Translations under genes and position numbers: made by a program
Notes under the pieces: model-generated
Database searches by the model: none
Told to the model about the DNA's origin: nothing
The model's input: the letters and a program-made list of their open reading frames with translations, nothing else
Origin: Pteria penguin
Lineage: Eukaryota; Mollusca; Bivalvia; Pterioida; Pteriidae
Direction: 5' to 3'
NCBI GenBank assembly: GCA_035048485.1
Contig: CM068582.1
Coordinates: 34,861,596 to 34,925,595 of the forward strand
Length of the DNA stretch: 64,000 nucleotides
Shown: positions 46,101 through 61,100 of the stretch, piece by piece
How positions within the stretch are numbered: the first letter of the stretch is position 1
Layout of the letters: each line of letters opens with the position of its first letter

Positions 46101-49100
46101 ATTTTGCTTAAAAAGTAGAATTACAATTGGGTTTATTACCTTACAAATGACTTTGTTTAGACAAAAATACTTAAGATCAACATTTTTCATCTTTATCTGT
46201 TTCTAATATCAGACTTTAGTGTTCTATAAATTCACCCTTCTATGGTTAGTAAAATGTGACATTCAGATGATTTTCAACTGCTCTATTTCTAACGTAATAA
46301 ACAAACACATTATTTGTCGAAGTTTGTCAGATCTCAGATGATATCATCACAATGAAAAATTGTGAATTACACAACACACCAAATTTTTCATCACTCAGGT
46401 TTCAAAACACTTTATATATACATTATTCAATGTCCTTGTGTCAATAATTTGCCTCAAGAAAACAAAATTTTTGAGAACTGGAACAATGGATAAATTTTAC
46501 ACACCGACTTAATGCTGTACATGTATGATCTCTTAAGGTTTTAACTAGATGATAATGCCCCTTTTTCTGTATGAGAAAGAGAATAATCTAATGTAATTCA
46601 TATATGAAATGACCACCTCTATAACATTATTAACCTACTATATTTTCCCTCTAAATCTGCTGTGTAGTTGTATTTAAGTGAATCATCTGTAGGGGGAGTA
46701 CCCTTGTTCTGCAGTTCGCTGATGGAATGCACTTCTAATGTGACCTGACTGACAGCAGTGGATCCAGATCCCTGAGACATCAACTGCAAGAACAATAATA
46801 ACGAATTCTAAAATCTCTACCTGTATTCATAAACTGCCATACCTTTAAGACAGAAAACAGAACTCATTTAGTTCACAATATCAACACTGAGCACAGATCA
46901 TACCTTAACTGAAAAATAATAAGAATCTTATTAGAAGAACCATATCTTTACCTGACAGTCATTGTAAAAGAACTGTCAAAGGATTATAGTGGCTCTCAGA
47001 CTGAGGTCCTCTTCATTTGATAAAAAAGAAATCCTAGGCTTTTTATTGTGTGTGTTGATTTTGTGAGGAATGAGTTAAGACACAATTTTAAATAGTTTCA
47101 TTTGCTGACTTCTTATAATAAAGATGTAACTGGGAGATAATACTGCAAAAATCAATATACACATATCAAGCAAGGGGACTTTAGGTGTTAATACAAGACT
47201 TCTATCACAAATTCAGTCTACCAAGTTCAAATGGACCTTGTACAATATTTGATCTGTCATGATGTGATAGAATAAGCCTATGTCTGATATGGCAACACAA
47301 TGGTGTATGGGACATCTAACACCACCAATTGTGGGAAAGTGCCTAATTTAAGATTAAAATTAAATCTAAATTTTTTCAAGAGACAGGCAGATGTATAAAT
47401 AGATGGTTGGGTGTTTGGGTGGAGAGGCAGACTTAAGATAGACAGACAAATGGACAGATAAACAAGGAAACCATCCCTAATTACTATATTTTCCATACAG
47501 TGGTATGTAATCATGTAACATCCCTCTACAATCACTTTGAGAATTTCTTGTACTCACCTGGGCCTGTTTTTTGGATTCCTCGTACTGGTTCATGTCTACT
47601 GTTAAATTTTTCTCCTCAGCCATTAGTTGTGTGAGGTCAACTGGGAAGCCATATGTGTCATAAAGTCTCCAAGCTATATCTCCTATAAATGATCAGACAG
47701 AATCAGAATTCAGGCAACATTTTAAAAGGTTATTTTGATGTGAAGATGAAATGAAATATTCTTCTTTCTGGCATACACAGACATCTATTAGTGTTTCAAG
47801 GAATTATTAAGAGGTAAAAAAAATTGTCACACATTATAATACAATTACTACCTGAACAATTATGACTTAAAAAGAATGGCATACCAGTATATTATGACCC
47901 TATTTGAGAATCATAATAAAGTCATTACCAGATTTTCAGCAACCCTGGGTTGACAGGTATTATTTGAATTACTACTGAAATGCAGTCTGTACATTTGAAA
48001 ATATAAATAACTTCCTCCTACACAAGTGATATCATTTTCTCTCATACCCAGCCATAATTTACAGAGTAGGTCCATAAAACAAAGATATAAATGATCTTTG
48101 TGTATAACATATCATACGATTGCTGTTTAATATATCAGTGAAGTCATATTTGACATACTTATGAAATATTTTCTAATTAATCGAACATGTTGCCTTACTG
48201 ATTAGTTTTCGCATAAAACTTTACTGAACAATTAAGATGAGTATCTTCTCGTAAAATGGAACATTAAAATTGATATGCAACACTAATATTTCTGCACGCA
48301 TAGATATACAGGACCCATCATTTAATTGAATATCGCATTATCCAATATTTTGTTATTTGAATAAGATGCTGAAATCCAAAACCATTTTCTATCAAATCTG
48401 TTGAAAATCTGCCACTTATTGCACTAGAATAAAGTAGCAACTGTGTTTATTTGAATAGCATGATTATCACGCCAAACATACTTCTGTCAAAATTTAACTG
48501 CATCACGCCCAAGCTCATGTTGTTTACTATGGTGTGAGCGAATTCTCAATCAGAGATAAATGGTTTCACACCTGTCCAGGTAAAAGCTGTTGACCAAATC
48601 ACGCATTAATTTCCAAATAACCGTGGCAGTAGGAATGGAAAGATATATAACATGCCAATTGCCGAAGTCAGGTCATACGCAATATCATCAGAGACATAGA
48701 CAAGAAGACGCTGTCAGCAATCGATATTACACACAGGGCTCACCCTACTTGATGTCATCCACCTAATCAGTAAGGCCTGGTGCATCATCATCCACAACCA
48801 TCGCCAACTGCTTCCGCAAGGCTGGCTTTGCCTCATCAGACGATGACCAACCAAACCCAACGATGTTCAGTCATCAGAGGATGCTGATAATTAGAAGTTT
48901 GATGCTTTCATCACAAGCGATGCCAGCCCATAGTGCACAGCTGCCTGACTAATGAAAAAATATGTACCAGTTTCCCTTAAGACGAGATCTGACCATACAG
49001 CAACACACTGAACGCCAGTGACGACAAGGAGGCTGAAGAACCAATGAAGTATGGCAAATGTAAAGATGCAATGGCCACAATTCAACGATTCCTTGTGGAA

Positions 49101-52100
49101 ACCAAAGTTACAACTTAGCTTGTTCTATCAGATGGAAAATCAAAAGTTCACTCACTTGAACATGCCTTTTAATTTGCCTTGGTTAGAATAAATTGCTGAA
49201 TCTGTTTTATATCTTTGTCCACCCTAGTTACATGACTGAGACACAATTATTTCAATAGACAGCAGTTTTATCTTTATGGTCAGTTGAGCAGGTGTAATGT
49301 AGCTATAACATTAGATCACTGTACTTAAAAGACATTTAAACAAGCAAATTCAGAGAATTGTGGTACCCCACTTTCGGGGTTCTATCAGTAAGGGTTCAGT
49401 GACCTGTGACATATTGTCATGGTTGTGCATGTGTACAGACACACATGCCAAATATGAAGACCCTACGTCTTTCCGTTAAAAAGTTACATTGAAGTAGGTC
49501 AAAGGTCACAGTAAAGGTCACATGATAAAAAATTCTGGTACCAATGAAAAGGTATTGCAATTAGGTAAACAAATGCCATATATGAAGGCCCCGTGTCTTA
49601 CGGTTAAAAAGTTACATTGAAGTAGGTCAAAGGTCACGGTCAAGATCACATGATAAAAATTTTGGTACCAACAGAAAGCTATTGCAATTAGGGGACACAC
49701 ATGCCAAATATGAAGACCCTAGTCTTCCGATTAAAAAGTTATGAACAAGGTTAAAGTTTTTGTGACAGACTACAGGCAGACGGACAAACGAGTTTTAATA
49801 TCCCCATGCTTTCGCAAGAAGCGGGGACAAAAATTATTTAAAATGTGATATGTTGACTTTAAAGTAACTAGAGCAATCAAGGGACTTAAGACAGGTACCT
49901 CTAGTGCATCTATATAGAGATACATGTACACCAATTCCAATTCTTGCACAAAACTGTTGATCGTCTGGTCTTTAAAACTGTTCGCCAAGTAATTGAATAT
50001 TTATTTATTTGAATAACAAAGTCCTGATATACAGCCTATTCAATTAAGCAGCTTGCATTGAACCACATTTCACAGCTTTCTCTGTAAACATGGCTATGCT
50101 TAGCAATGGCAAGAAAAAAGAATAACTTAAAATCAACAGAGCAATACAAAGTTTTCAAAGTCAATGACAACAATGTTGCCTTTTTCCAGGTCCAAGTTTT
50201 CAGAATTGGTAATATTATAACAGTTTATTCAAAAACAAATGAGATTGAAATTTACCAGTATGGCCACAGATTCATATGAAGAATGAACTAGGTCCTATTT
50301 TCTTGAAAAATATATGAAAGAAAAACATTCATTTGCTGCCAAATGGGATATATGGTCATTCCCCCTGAGCGTTCACAAAATCCTGTAAAAAGGACTATGA
50401 GACCCTTTGAGTTGAATGATTGTATATCCTAGGGAAGCACATTACAGAGTGTTACTACAAATCCTTGGTTACTCTACACAGACAATGGTATTACTATAAT
50501 TCCTAGCTTACTCTACACAGACAATGTTATGAGAAAGCTTGATACCTGGCAATGATGTGGTATCTCCTATTTTCCCTATGGTTCTTTCTAATAGTCGCTT
50601 CCCTCTGTTCAATGTTTTTAAGAATTGTTGTTCCTCTTCATTGATAATGTCCTTGACCTATAAAATGCATTTGATATCATTTAAAATTACGCATATGTGT
50701 AATTATTATTCTATGCCACACCAAGATTTCATACTGAAAACTAATGGTCAACATCAATCAGAAGAGGAAAGTGGTATGATTGATTGATTTTTGTTTCACG
50801 TCACATCACGAATATTTCACGTATATGGTGACAGCATCTGCCTGATGCGGGGCATACAGATTTTAACCTTTGCAACGGACCCATCCCAAGCGGTGAGGGA
50901 TCTTTAATGTGCCATGCATACCACGACATGGGGCCTCGGGTTTTACTGTCTCATCCGAAAGACAGAACACCGGCATGACCACAGCGGGACTTGAACCCTG
51001 GCCGAAAGTGGTATGAAAAAAAAAACACTGACCTTGACCAGCATGATGGTCCACTTCCCTGAGTGCTATTAGAACTCAGACTTTACAGAGGTAATAGATA
51101 ACATTGCAGCTTTACAATTCATCCCCACCTGACATGTATACTTGTGTAGTTAAAAATAATACCAATAAACTTATTTCATTTGAAATGGTAAATTCATACT
51201 CACCATTTCAGGATCTTTTGTTATTTCTGGAAAAGCATCTCCCTGTAAAAATACACATGTAAATATTATTTAAGTTTACATTCATCAAATTGATCAAATT
51301 TACAATACTGTACCAATCGAGGCATGGGATCTATTACATACCACATATACCAAGTGGACAGAATCTTGGTTTTTGCCATCTGATCTGAAAGACATGTCAC
51401 CACTGATGAGACTTAAAACCAGGACCGTTTGGTAATGAACCAAGCACCTTACTGATTGAGCTACATGTACATTGGTTCTTTCATAGTTCTGAATGCATAT
51501 TTAAGCTATTATAGATATGTACAAGAAATAAGTGTGCAGCGGCCAGATAATCTTCATAACGCACTAAAGACATCATACTGGACACATAGTTCCTTAATTT
51601 GCATTGCAATATATAGAATGAAGAATCACCAGTGTGGATTTGTTGAAGAACCTCAGACGTAACCATGGTAAAAATCCATAAAGAGGCAATATGTAAATAT
51701 ATCAATATGGAAAGACGTGTATTCAGTATGAAATATTATCAAAATATGATCAATGTTTTTCTTACTAAAATAAATAAATTTTCTATTCGAAGTATAATCT
51801 AAGCCTGTAATCATAAATATTCTTACAAGAATTTTAACAACTGTATCAACAAGAGAGGCAAATGTTCCAGGTTTGGCATTCAATTTTTCTGTAGCATAAC
51901 GAACACCTCTTCTGAGAATTCTTCTCAACACATACCTAGTAGATAAAAAATATTAATGTAACACTCTGCAGCTTTTTGCAGAATTTCTGATATGCAAGTC
52001 AAGTCACAAGGATACTTAACTGATTTCATTTAAAAAGATATCTTTTATGGAGTGAAGTAGAGGTTTTATAGTTAAGAATCTTTCTACACCATTACAATTG

Positions 52101-55100
52101 GTGGCTGACCGATACACAGAAAAACCCACAACAACCAAATTAAAATCACTAAAACTGATATATGGTCTTTTATTGACTATACCCGACTATACCTATGTAT
52201 ATCCACCCTTTATCTGTCCATATGACAAAACTTTAGTCATTTTTCTACACCTATGATATGCTTATAAAATTTAAACTATACATAATGATGAAGCTGTACG
52301 CACCCTCGTCCAACATTATCAGGTCGTCCACCATCAGACAGGGCTATGGTTAGAGTACGAGCATGGTCAGCCAGTACTCTATATGCCATGTCCACACCAT
52401 CGCTATCCTCCTTACCCACACGGCCCTGATATGAGGGGGCACTGGTCGCCTAAAATATAATTGTTATTACAGGAATAAATATAAAGACTTGAAACGAGCT
52501 CGTTGCTAAAGCAACGAGTAGGTTTCACAAGTTAAAGTCGAAGCAGCGAAGCTGAGATCTCCTACTCTAATACAAAATTCTTTTTCACGATCCAGATATC
52601 TGATCTTTAGTGATGGTATCCACATTGCGCAATCTACTTGCAGAAATTGTAGGTAACGGCGACTTACATTATACACATTATACTGAAGCCTACATCGCAC
52701 AATATCGACTACTCTTGACCATATATTTGAAACAAGAAACATGTAGGACAATCACACTTAGTACAATCTGCACGTGTAACCTAGATCTTCAGTCCTTACT
52801 GCCCGCTTTATGTTGTTTATTTATTAACTTACGCGAGGTATTTCGCGTGTACAGATGTTTGACCTTGAATCGCCTCTCTGCTGGAATAAACAATTCTCCT
52901 CGCGATGAACTTACGCAAGTTATTTCGCGTGTACAGATGTTTGACCTTGAATCGCCACTCTGCTGGAATAAACAATTCTCCTCGCGATGGCCTTTAGTAA
53001 TGCCGCTTTCCCCAATATACAAAAGAAAGACTTGACAATGTCTCGTATGACGTCATTTAGAAAAGTATGACGTCATTTTCAGGAATTTGGCACCTTGCCA
53101 AATTCCTTTTGTCAGTTGGTAGATATTCTTATTCCCTATCATGCTACAAAATTTCACACCTTTAGCTTCCTCAATAAGCGAGCTATAGGGGAAACCATTT
53201 CATGAATAATTAATGAGCTTAAGTCACGTGACAAACATCGCTTTAAAGGGGGGTTGTCGTGTTCAAACGTCAATAACTCGAAAACGGTAAGAGCTAGCGA
53301 AAATCTGAGAGCACATTACTGTTAGGTATTTGAACGCTCTAGCGAATGGAAAAATCCCGATCAAAATCCGACCACAAATAAAGGCGCTGCACCTCGCCAA
53401 ACTATTGATTCGAAAAATTCCAATAATTTCAAAAATATTGGCATGATGCCAATATCCTTCTAAAGATAGATTAAGAATGAGGAAACAAGTTTAAACACTG
53501 ATTTTCATATCGATATCTCATTTAGTAAGAGAGATATTAACGTATGAATATTTAATTGGATTTGATGACGTCATAGCGAATTTTCAAACGCTCATTGTGA
53601 CTTTATTTATGGTCCAATCTTAAAAATTCTTTCACATTTGAGATCAGGACGATGAAATCTCGGCGTCTACATTCTGGAATTTTCAATTTGAAATATTTTA
53701 GGAAACTGACAAGGTCAAGGTCAAGGTCAGCTATTTCGGGTGTAGAGGTACGAAATCGACGCAGCGACATAAAATCTTGTAAATCGTTTTCTTAATCGAA
53801 CTGTGAAAATTTCATTCCAATCGGACAAATAATAAGGAAGATATAGCGATTCAAAAATTTGGCGTCGTAGGTGGCGCTGCGCGCTTATAAGCGGTAATTT
53901 AGAAAATTACGAAATTCAAATTTTGAAAATTTAATTTCGAATCGAACACTGAAAACAGAATAGTAATATCTTTAATAATGAGTGATTTCTGAGCCGTCAC
54001 ATAAAAAAAAACGGATGAAGAATAATAATAATAATAATGAAAGATTTTTCTCCGGGGAATAAGAGGAAGAAATATTTTGGGACCACATCCCTTTGTGGGG
54101 CCCCAAGGTATGCGGAAAGGACTGTGAAAAAGTTAAATCTGACCGCAAATATCTTAAAAACGGTAAGGGATATGGAAAAAAAAACTTTAGGTGAATATAT
54201 ACATTTTATTTTTCACGAAGAATCGATTCCAACCATTCCCAATTCGATCGGATGAAAAGTAAGGGAGCTATGACGTCATTTAAATAGTATTACGTCATGT
54301 TCAGGAATTTCGCACCATGCCAAATCCCAATTGTCAGTCGGTAAATATTTTTATTCTGTATCATGCTACCAAATTTCACACCACTAGCTTTATAAATAAG
54401 CGAAACACAGCTTCCTGAAGTTGAAAAGTGTATTTTCAGGAATGGTGAAACCATGAATTTCGACGGCAAATATCTCGAAAACGGTAAGAGATATCGAAAT
54501 TCTGTTGGTACAACGTTGATGTTAAATTTTCACGCAGAATCGATTCCAACCATCCCCGATTCGATCCGATGATAAATAAGGGAGATATGACGTCATTTAC
54601 AAAGTATGACGTCATTTTCAGGAATTTGGCTCCATGCCAAATTCCTCTTGTAAGTCGGTAGATATTCTCATTTTCTATCATGCTACCAAATTTCACACCT
54701 CTAACTTCCTCAATAAGCGAAACACAGCTTCCTGAATTTGAAAAGTGTGTTTTTCAGGAATGGTGAAACCGTGAACTTTGACCGCAAATATCTCGAAAAC
54801 GGTAAGAGATATCGAAATTCTGTTGCTGGTATTTACCATTTTACTTTTTCACGCAGAATCGATTCCAACCGTCCCCGCCTCGATCCGATGAAAAATAAGG
54901 GAGATATGACGTCATTTACAAAGTATGACGTCATTTTCAGGAATTTGGCTCCATGCCAAATTCCTCTTGTCAGTCGGTAGATATTTTCAATCTCTATCAT
55001 GCTACCAAATTTCACACCTCTATCTTCCTCAATAAGCGAGCTATAGGCGAAAACATTTCATGAATAATTAATGAGTGTTGATGACGTCACAAACATCACT

Positions 55101-58100
55101 TTAAAGGGGGTTGTCGTGTTCAAACGCAAATAACTCGAGAACCGTAAGAGTTAGCGAAAATCTGAGACACTTTACTGGTAGGTATTTGAACGCTCTATCG
55201 AATGGAAGAAACCCGATCAAAATCCGACTGCAAATAAAGTCGCTAGACCTTGCCAAAGATTTGATTCGAAAATTTTCAATAATTTCAAAAATATTGGCAG
55301 CATGCCATTTTCATTCTAGAGGTAGATTAAGAATGTGGAAACATGTTTAGATATAAAATTTCATGCCGATATCTCATTTAATAAGAGAGATATTAACGTA
55401 TGAATATTTAATTAGCTTTGATGACGACATAGCGAATTTTCCCACGCTCATTGTGACTTTATTTATGGTCCGATTTCAAAAATTTTTCATATTCCAAATC
55501 AGACCATTAAAATCTTTCATCCTACTGTCTAAAATCTAAGATTGAAATATTTTTTTTGAAATGAAAACAATCGGGTCAAGGTCAACTTTTTCGGGGTAGA
55601 GCTACGAAATTGACGCAGTGACATAAAATCTTGCATCTCCTTTTCTGAATCGAATGCTGAAAATTTCATTCCAATCGGACAAATAATAAGGAAGATATAG
55701 CGATTCAAAATTTTGGCGTCGTAGGTGGCGCTGCGCGCTTATAAGCAATAATTTAGAAAATTACGAAAATCAAATTTTAAAAATTTAATTTCGAATCGAA
55801 CACTGAAAACAGAATAGTAATATCTTTAATAATGAGTGATTTCTGAGCCGTCACATAAAAAAAAACGGATGAAGAATAATAATAATAATAATAAATAAGA
55901 AAAGACAGTAGAATAATAAAAGGTTTCACAAGTGAAACTTGTGAAACCTAATAATCTAATTAAATTTATTCAAACACAAACTGAGATTCTAATTATAGTA
56001 TAAAAAAAAATCAAACATGTTTTTTACAGCTCTTCTGTAAACAATGAACTCTTCTTTTGAAGAAGTTAAGTTTATAATTTTTTCTTTTGTTTCAAACTTA
56101 TTCTGTCATGTTTCTGACCTGCTGAATCAATATTCAGTTCTAGGCTTGACATATATAAGAAGCAAAAGTGATTTTCAGTGAAATGGTCCACTCGGCCATA
56201 GACGCCGCTATTCAACAATATACCACACAACACAGGTGTAATATGTGAGTATCATAGGCTAACCTACCACACAACACAGGTGTAATATGTGAGTATCATA
56301 TGCTAACCTACCACACAACACAGGTGTAATATGTATCATAAGCTAACCTACCACACAACACAGGTGTAATATGTGAGTATCATAGGCTAACCTACCACAC
56401 AACACAGGTGTAATTTGTGAGTATCATAGGCTAACCTACCACACAACACAGGTGTAATATGTATCATAAATTAACTTACCACACAACACAGGTGTAATAT
56501 GTATCATAGGCTAACCTACCACACAACACAGGTGTAATATGTATCATAAGCTAACCTACCACACAACACAGGTGTAATATGTATCATAAGCTAACCTACC
56601 ACACAACACAGGTGTAATATGTGAGTATCATAGGCTAACCTACCACACAACACAGGTGTAATATGTGAGTATCATAGGCTAACCTACCACACAACACAGG
56701 TGTAATATGTGAGTATCATATGCTAACCTACCACACAACACAGGTGTAATATGTGAGTATCATAGGCTAACCTACCACACAACACAGGTGTAATATGTGA
56801 GTATCATAGGCTAACCTACCACACAACACAGGTGTAATATGTGAGTATCATAGGCTAACCTACCACACAACACAAGTGTAATATGTATCATAAACTAACC
56901 TACCACACAACACAGGTGCAATATGTGAGTATCATAAGCTAACCTTCTGAATGGCATCAAACAGAGGAGTGAAGAGGTCGGAGTCATAGTTTGATGTTTT
57001 TCCTTGTATGACTGACACCAATCTCTCTAATCCCATACCACAATCACAATGTTTACGAGGGAGGTCGTTCAGTTCTGTCATAGATTCTCTGTGAGGAAAA
57101 CAAAATACAAAAAATGAAATCTCTGCATTTCTATAAAAGTACATGTATCAAAGACTTGTTGATTACTTTGGACTATAACGACATCCTTCAAACACACTAT
57201 AAAATTTTGGTATGGAAAAATTAACCAACCGACACAGTGAGATTTCTTAGTATATCTTTTAACTCTTTGAGAGGAATATTTCATCAATTTACATTTAGTT
57301 TAGATCAAAAACAGACTACAACCTTTTTTGTGTTATGTGTTTTTCTTTTCTGTGTTATGTGTTTTTGGCCTAAGAAAACATATATAGAAAAAGTGGAGAA
57401 TATGACGATTTCAGAAATAAGACTTACTTTGGCAAAATTCAATTAATTATGAATAACATGATAATTTCCATTGATTATTTGCTAAGTAATTGCAGCTAAA
57501 CACCTCCTTGGCCCCTTCTATCATTTTTCATTCATTAAAAATAACATCACATTTCCACTATTCAACCAGATAGCTTGGTATTCCAAACTGATAATTTCAA
57601 TAAATAATTCTATCAGACATCTGCAATATATCCATACCCTGGCTCTTCTTACCTATTAAACTGGATGAAGACCAGATTCCAGATCTCAATGACATCTGGG
57701 TCATCCAGGTTAACCAGATGAGCAGCATTTCTATCACCTATTTTATCAAAGTGTATTTCAGTGCATGGTCCACATGGTCCAGTGTCTCCCATCTCCCAAA
57801 AGTTGTCTCCCATGCCAAAAGGCAATACTCTATCCTCTGCCACTCTACAATATTCACAATCAATTACAGACAATTCAATATGATGTGCGGTTTATCTATT
57901 CATCTCACATTTAAGTAATTCTACTTATCATGTGACATCTGCCTGATGCACTGCAGAGAAATCTCAACTTAAGTAATGGAACAACCTAAAGCCATGAGGG
58001 AAAGTTTCTGAAAGGTTTGACACCATCTATTTGCCAGTGGAAATCAAAACAGAACCCCTCAGGTTCTGATATATGCTAATATAGAAAAATGATCTGTATT

Positions 58101-61100
58101 TTATTTCTCAAGAAAACATCATGGGTATGAAACACTGATTATTATCGAAATGAGATCATATTAAAACATAAATGATCACAAAAAGTTGTAATCTCAGAAT
58201 GTAAAAGATGAGCTCCATGCTCAGTAAATAATACAAATTTATTTCACCCTGAAGAATTTATGAAAAGCAGTTGTCTGCCTTGTATATTGTAGCAACCATA
58301 ACTGTCATTAAGCATGCCAGTTTTATGAGACAATTTCACATAATACAATAAATACATTACCCAAGATTCAGCCAAATGTTCTTGGTCTCATCATCCGGTG
58401 CGAGGCCAAAACTCTCATTTCCACCGAAGTATGTCACATAAAGCCTATCTTTAGGCATCTTAACTCTCTCTGTGAGAAACTCCCAAGCCCAGGCACAACA
58501 CTCCACCTACGAAGAAGATTTGTTGGATTCTTGTTTTAATAACACCAAGATTACTCCCCATACATGATTACAGCATCTGTCGGATGCAATGCAAAGAAAT
58601 TAAGATTTGTGCAATGAGATATACACACTAAACAGGACCCTACTTTTTTGCTGTCTCATTCATTAAATCGGACACCAACAAGTGGCCAGCAAGACTGAAC
58701 TCCAGGACTTCCCAGTCACAGGAACAATAGTGTATCTCTCCATTTGCTGTACCTAAATCTGAGTGAGGTTCCATAACCTCCTGTATAGTGCTTCAGTCCT
58801 CCTGACCATTAAGATCCACTTTAATTATGATTCAGAAAAACAAAAGAGTTTGCTGGTTGGAATGTAATAGATGGAAAGAATAATCAAATAAATAAGGTAC
58901 CTCAGCAAAAAGAAAAAACCTTTTCAAATATGAATTCTCTATCAATCTCTTTCTACCGTAATTTATTTATATTTATATCTCCTTTCTCAAAGATCATGAT
59001 AACAAATTAACATCATATAAGTTTTAACTCTCCAGTTGTAAAAAAAGATATACATGCTTAATATATGAGAACTACTTACTAGAAGTAATAGGAGAACTAT
59101 GAAAAGTTATCGAACTACACACATGTTTTAAGATTCTATTTCTTCACTGCAATTCAAAATACATGTAACTTGAAAAACAGAACAGTGAACAATGTTGGTA
59201 TGTTCTATCTGTTCAGGTTCCGTCCGAAAAAGCTATTTTTCATATACAAATTGTAAGACCGCAGTTACCCTAACTAGAGCTGTCCTAATTTGGACAAATA
59301 CTCCCCGTGGCAACAAAATTCTAAGTAGGGAAAAGAACAAGGTAAAGATCATGAGGTCCAAAATTTTGGTACTGACAGACAGGTCTTACCACAAGGAATA
59401 CACATGTGTAGTATGAAGGCCCCATTTCTTTGGTTAAAAAATTATGGCTAAGATTAAAGTTCTCAAAAGTAGGTCAAATGTCAAGGTCAAGGGTACAAAA
59501 TTTAGGTACTGATAGACAGGTTTTGCCACAAAGAATACAAATGTGAATTTGAAGGCCCAATCTCTCTTGGTTCAAAAGTTATGGTTAAGGTTAAAGTTTT
59601 TCAAAAGTAGGTCAAAAGACAAGGTCACAATGTAAACAATTTTGGTACCGAGAAACAGGTCTTGCCACAAGGAATACACATGTGTAGTATGAAGTCCCCA
59701 ATTCTTTTGGTTCAAAAGTTATCACTAAGGTCAGTTCATAAGTAGGTCAAATGTCAAGGTCAAGGTCATGGGGTCAAAATTTTGGTATCCACAAAAGGGT
59801 CTTGCCACAAGGAATACACATGTGTAGTATGAAGGCCCCATCTCTTTTGGTTCAAAAGTTATGGCCACGGTTAAAGTTTTTTTGGACAGACAGACAAATG
59901 TTTTCGAGAATATACTCTCAAGGTCAAGGTCACCATGCCAAAAACTTCTGTGCCTATCATCTCAAGAGATCTTCTCAGAGAAGTATGTGCATATAGAATA
60001 TGAACACTCTTCATTATATCTATGTAGTAAGGAGGCTATGCTCATTTGAACAAAATTTAACACAGTGTCTTTGCCAATGACAAAGCCAGGGGTATGACAT
60101 GTACAATGTAGCCTTGCAGGACATTCGTCTCCTCTAACTATTAAAATCAATGGTTCATAACATTTTTGAAAATCAAAGTACAACATTTTACAAAAGCTTT
60201 AAAACAAGTTTCTTACTTTATAGTAATCTCCAAATGACCAATTTCCTAACATCTCAAAAAATGTGTGATGATACACATCTTTGCCAACATCATCTAGGTC
60301 ATTGTGTTTGCCACCAGCTCGTATACATTTCTGGGAATTGGCTGCTCGGACAAGCTTTGCCATGTCACTGTTTGGATCCACAGTGCCCAGAAATATGGGT
60401 TTAAACTGTAAGTACATTAATGACAATCCACTGTAATAAATACAGATCCAAACATCCAATGTACATGTATATATATTTGTTAAAAGAAGCAAATTTTTAG
60501 AACATAAAAGATTATATCAAACACAAATACAAAGTCAAGTTGTTCTTATGCTATTCTTCAACCTTTTAATTTATAAATACGTAGTCAGGAATACCCAAAT
60601 TTCATAATGTACATGATGAAATATCATATACAGTGCCTAATGCCCAACAAAATACTTTGTGTCAGAATTTTCCATATGACATTAATGCTTGGACTGTTAC
60701 GCTACGACAGAATCACTGAATGATGCAACTTTGAAAGGCAAAATTAGTGAAAATATCGTCTCTCAAGCATTTAATGAGATGAAATCTACACGAAAAAGGT
60801 CTTTCAGAAAGAACTTCACGTTAACTTTAATCAGGTAGCAGTAAATTATCTGGCCTTCATGAAGTTCATTAGTTACAACATACGAAGACTGAAGAAAACA
60901 GGTGGTAAAATAGTTTTTCACTGACTGTTAATTCAATTTACCTTTTTGATTTGTTAATTGACCATCGTGAGATACATGTATGGCAAATAAATCAGCAGTC
61001 ACATGATATGTAGGAAGAGAATGAGTTTTAATAAAGGGCAGACAATTCACCTTATTGAATCTGTGTATACTTACAGAGTATAAACCATAACATAAATACA

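Noticed and set aside
52610..53035. 141-codon open frame with a repeated Cys-Leu-Thr-Leu segment
   Set aside because: It spans an 82-bp tandem duplication inside the 3.4-kb inverted-end element, has no recognised domain, and the frames of the two copies differ.
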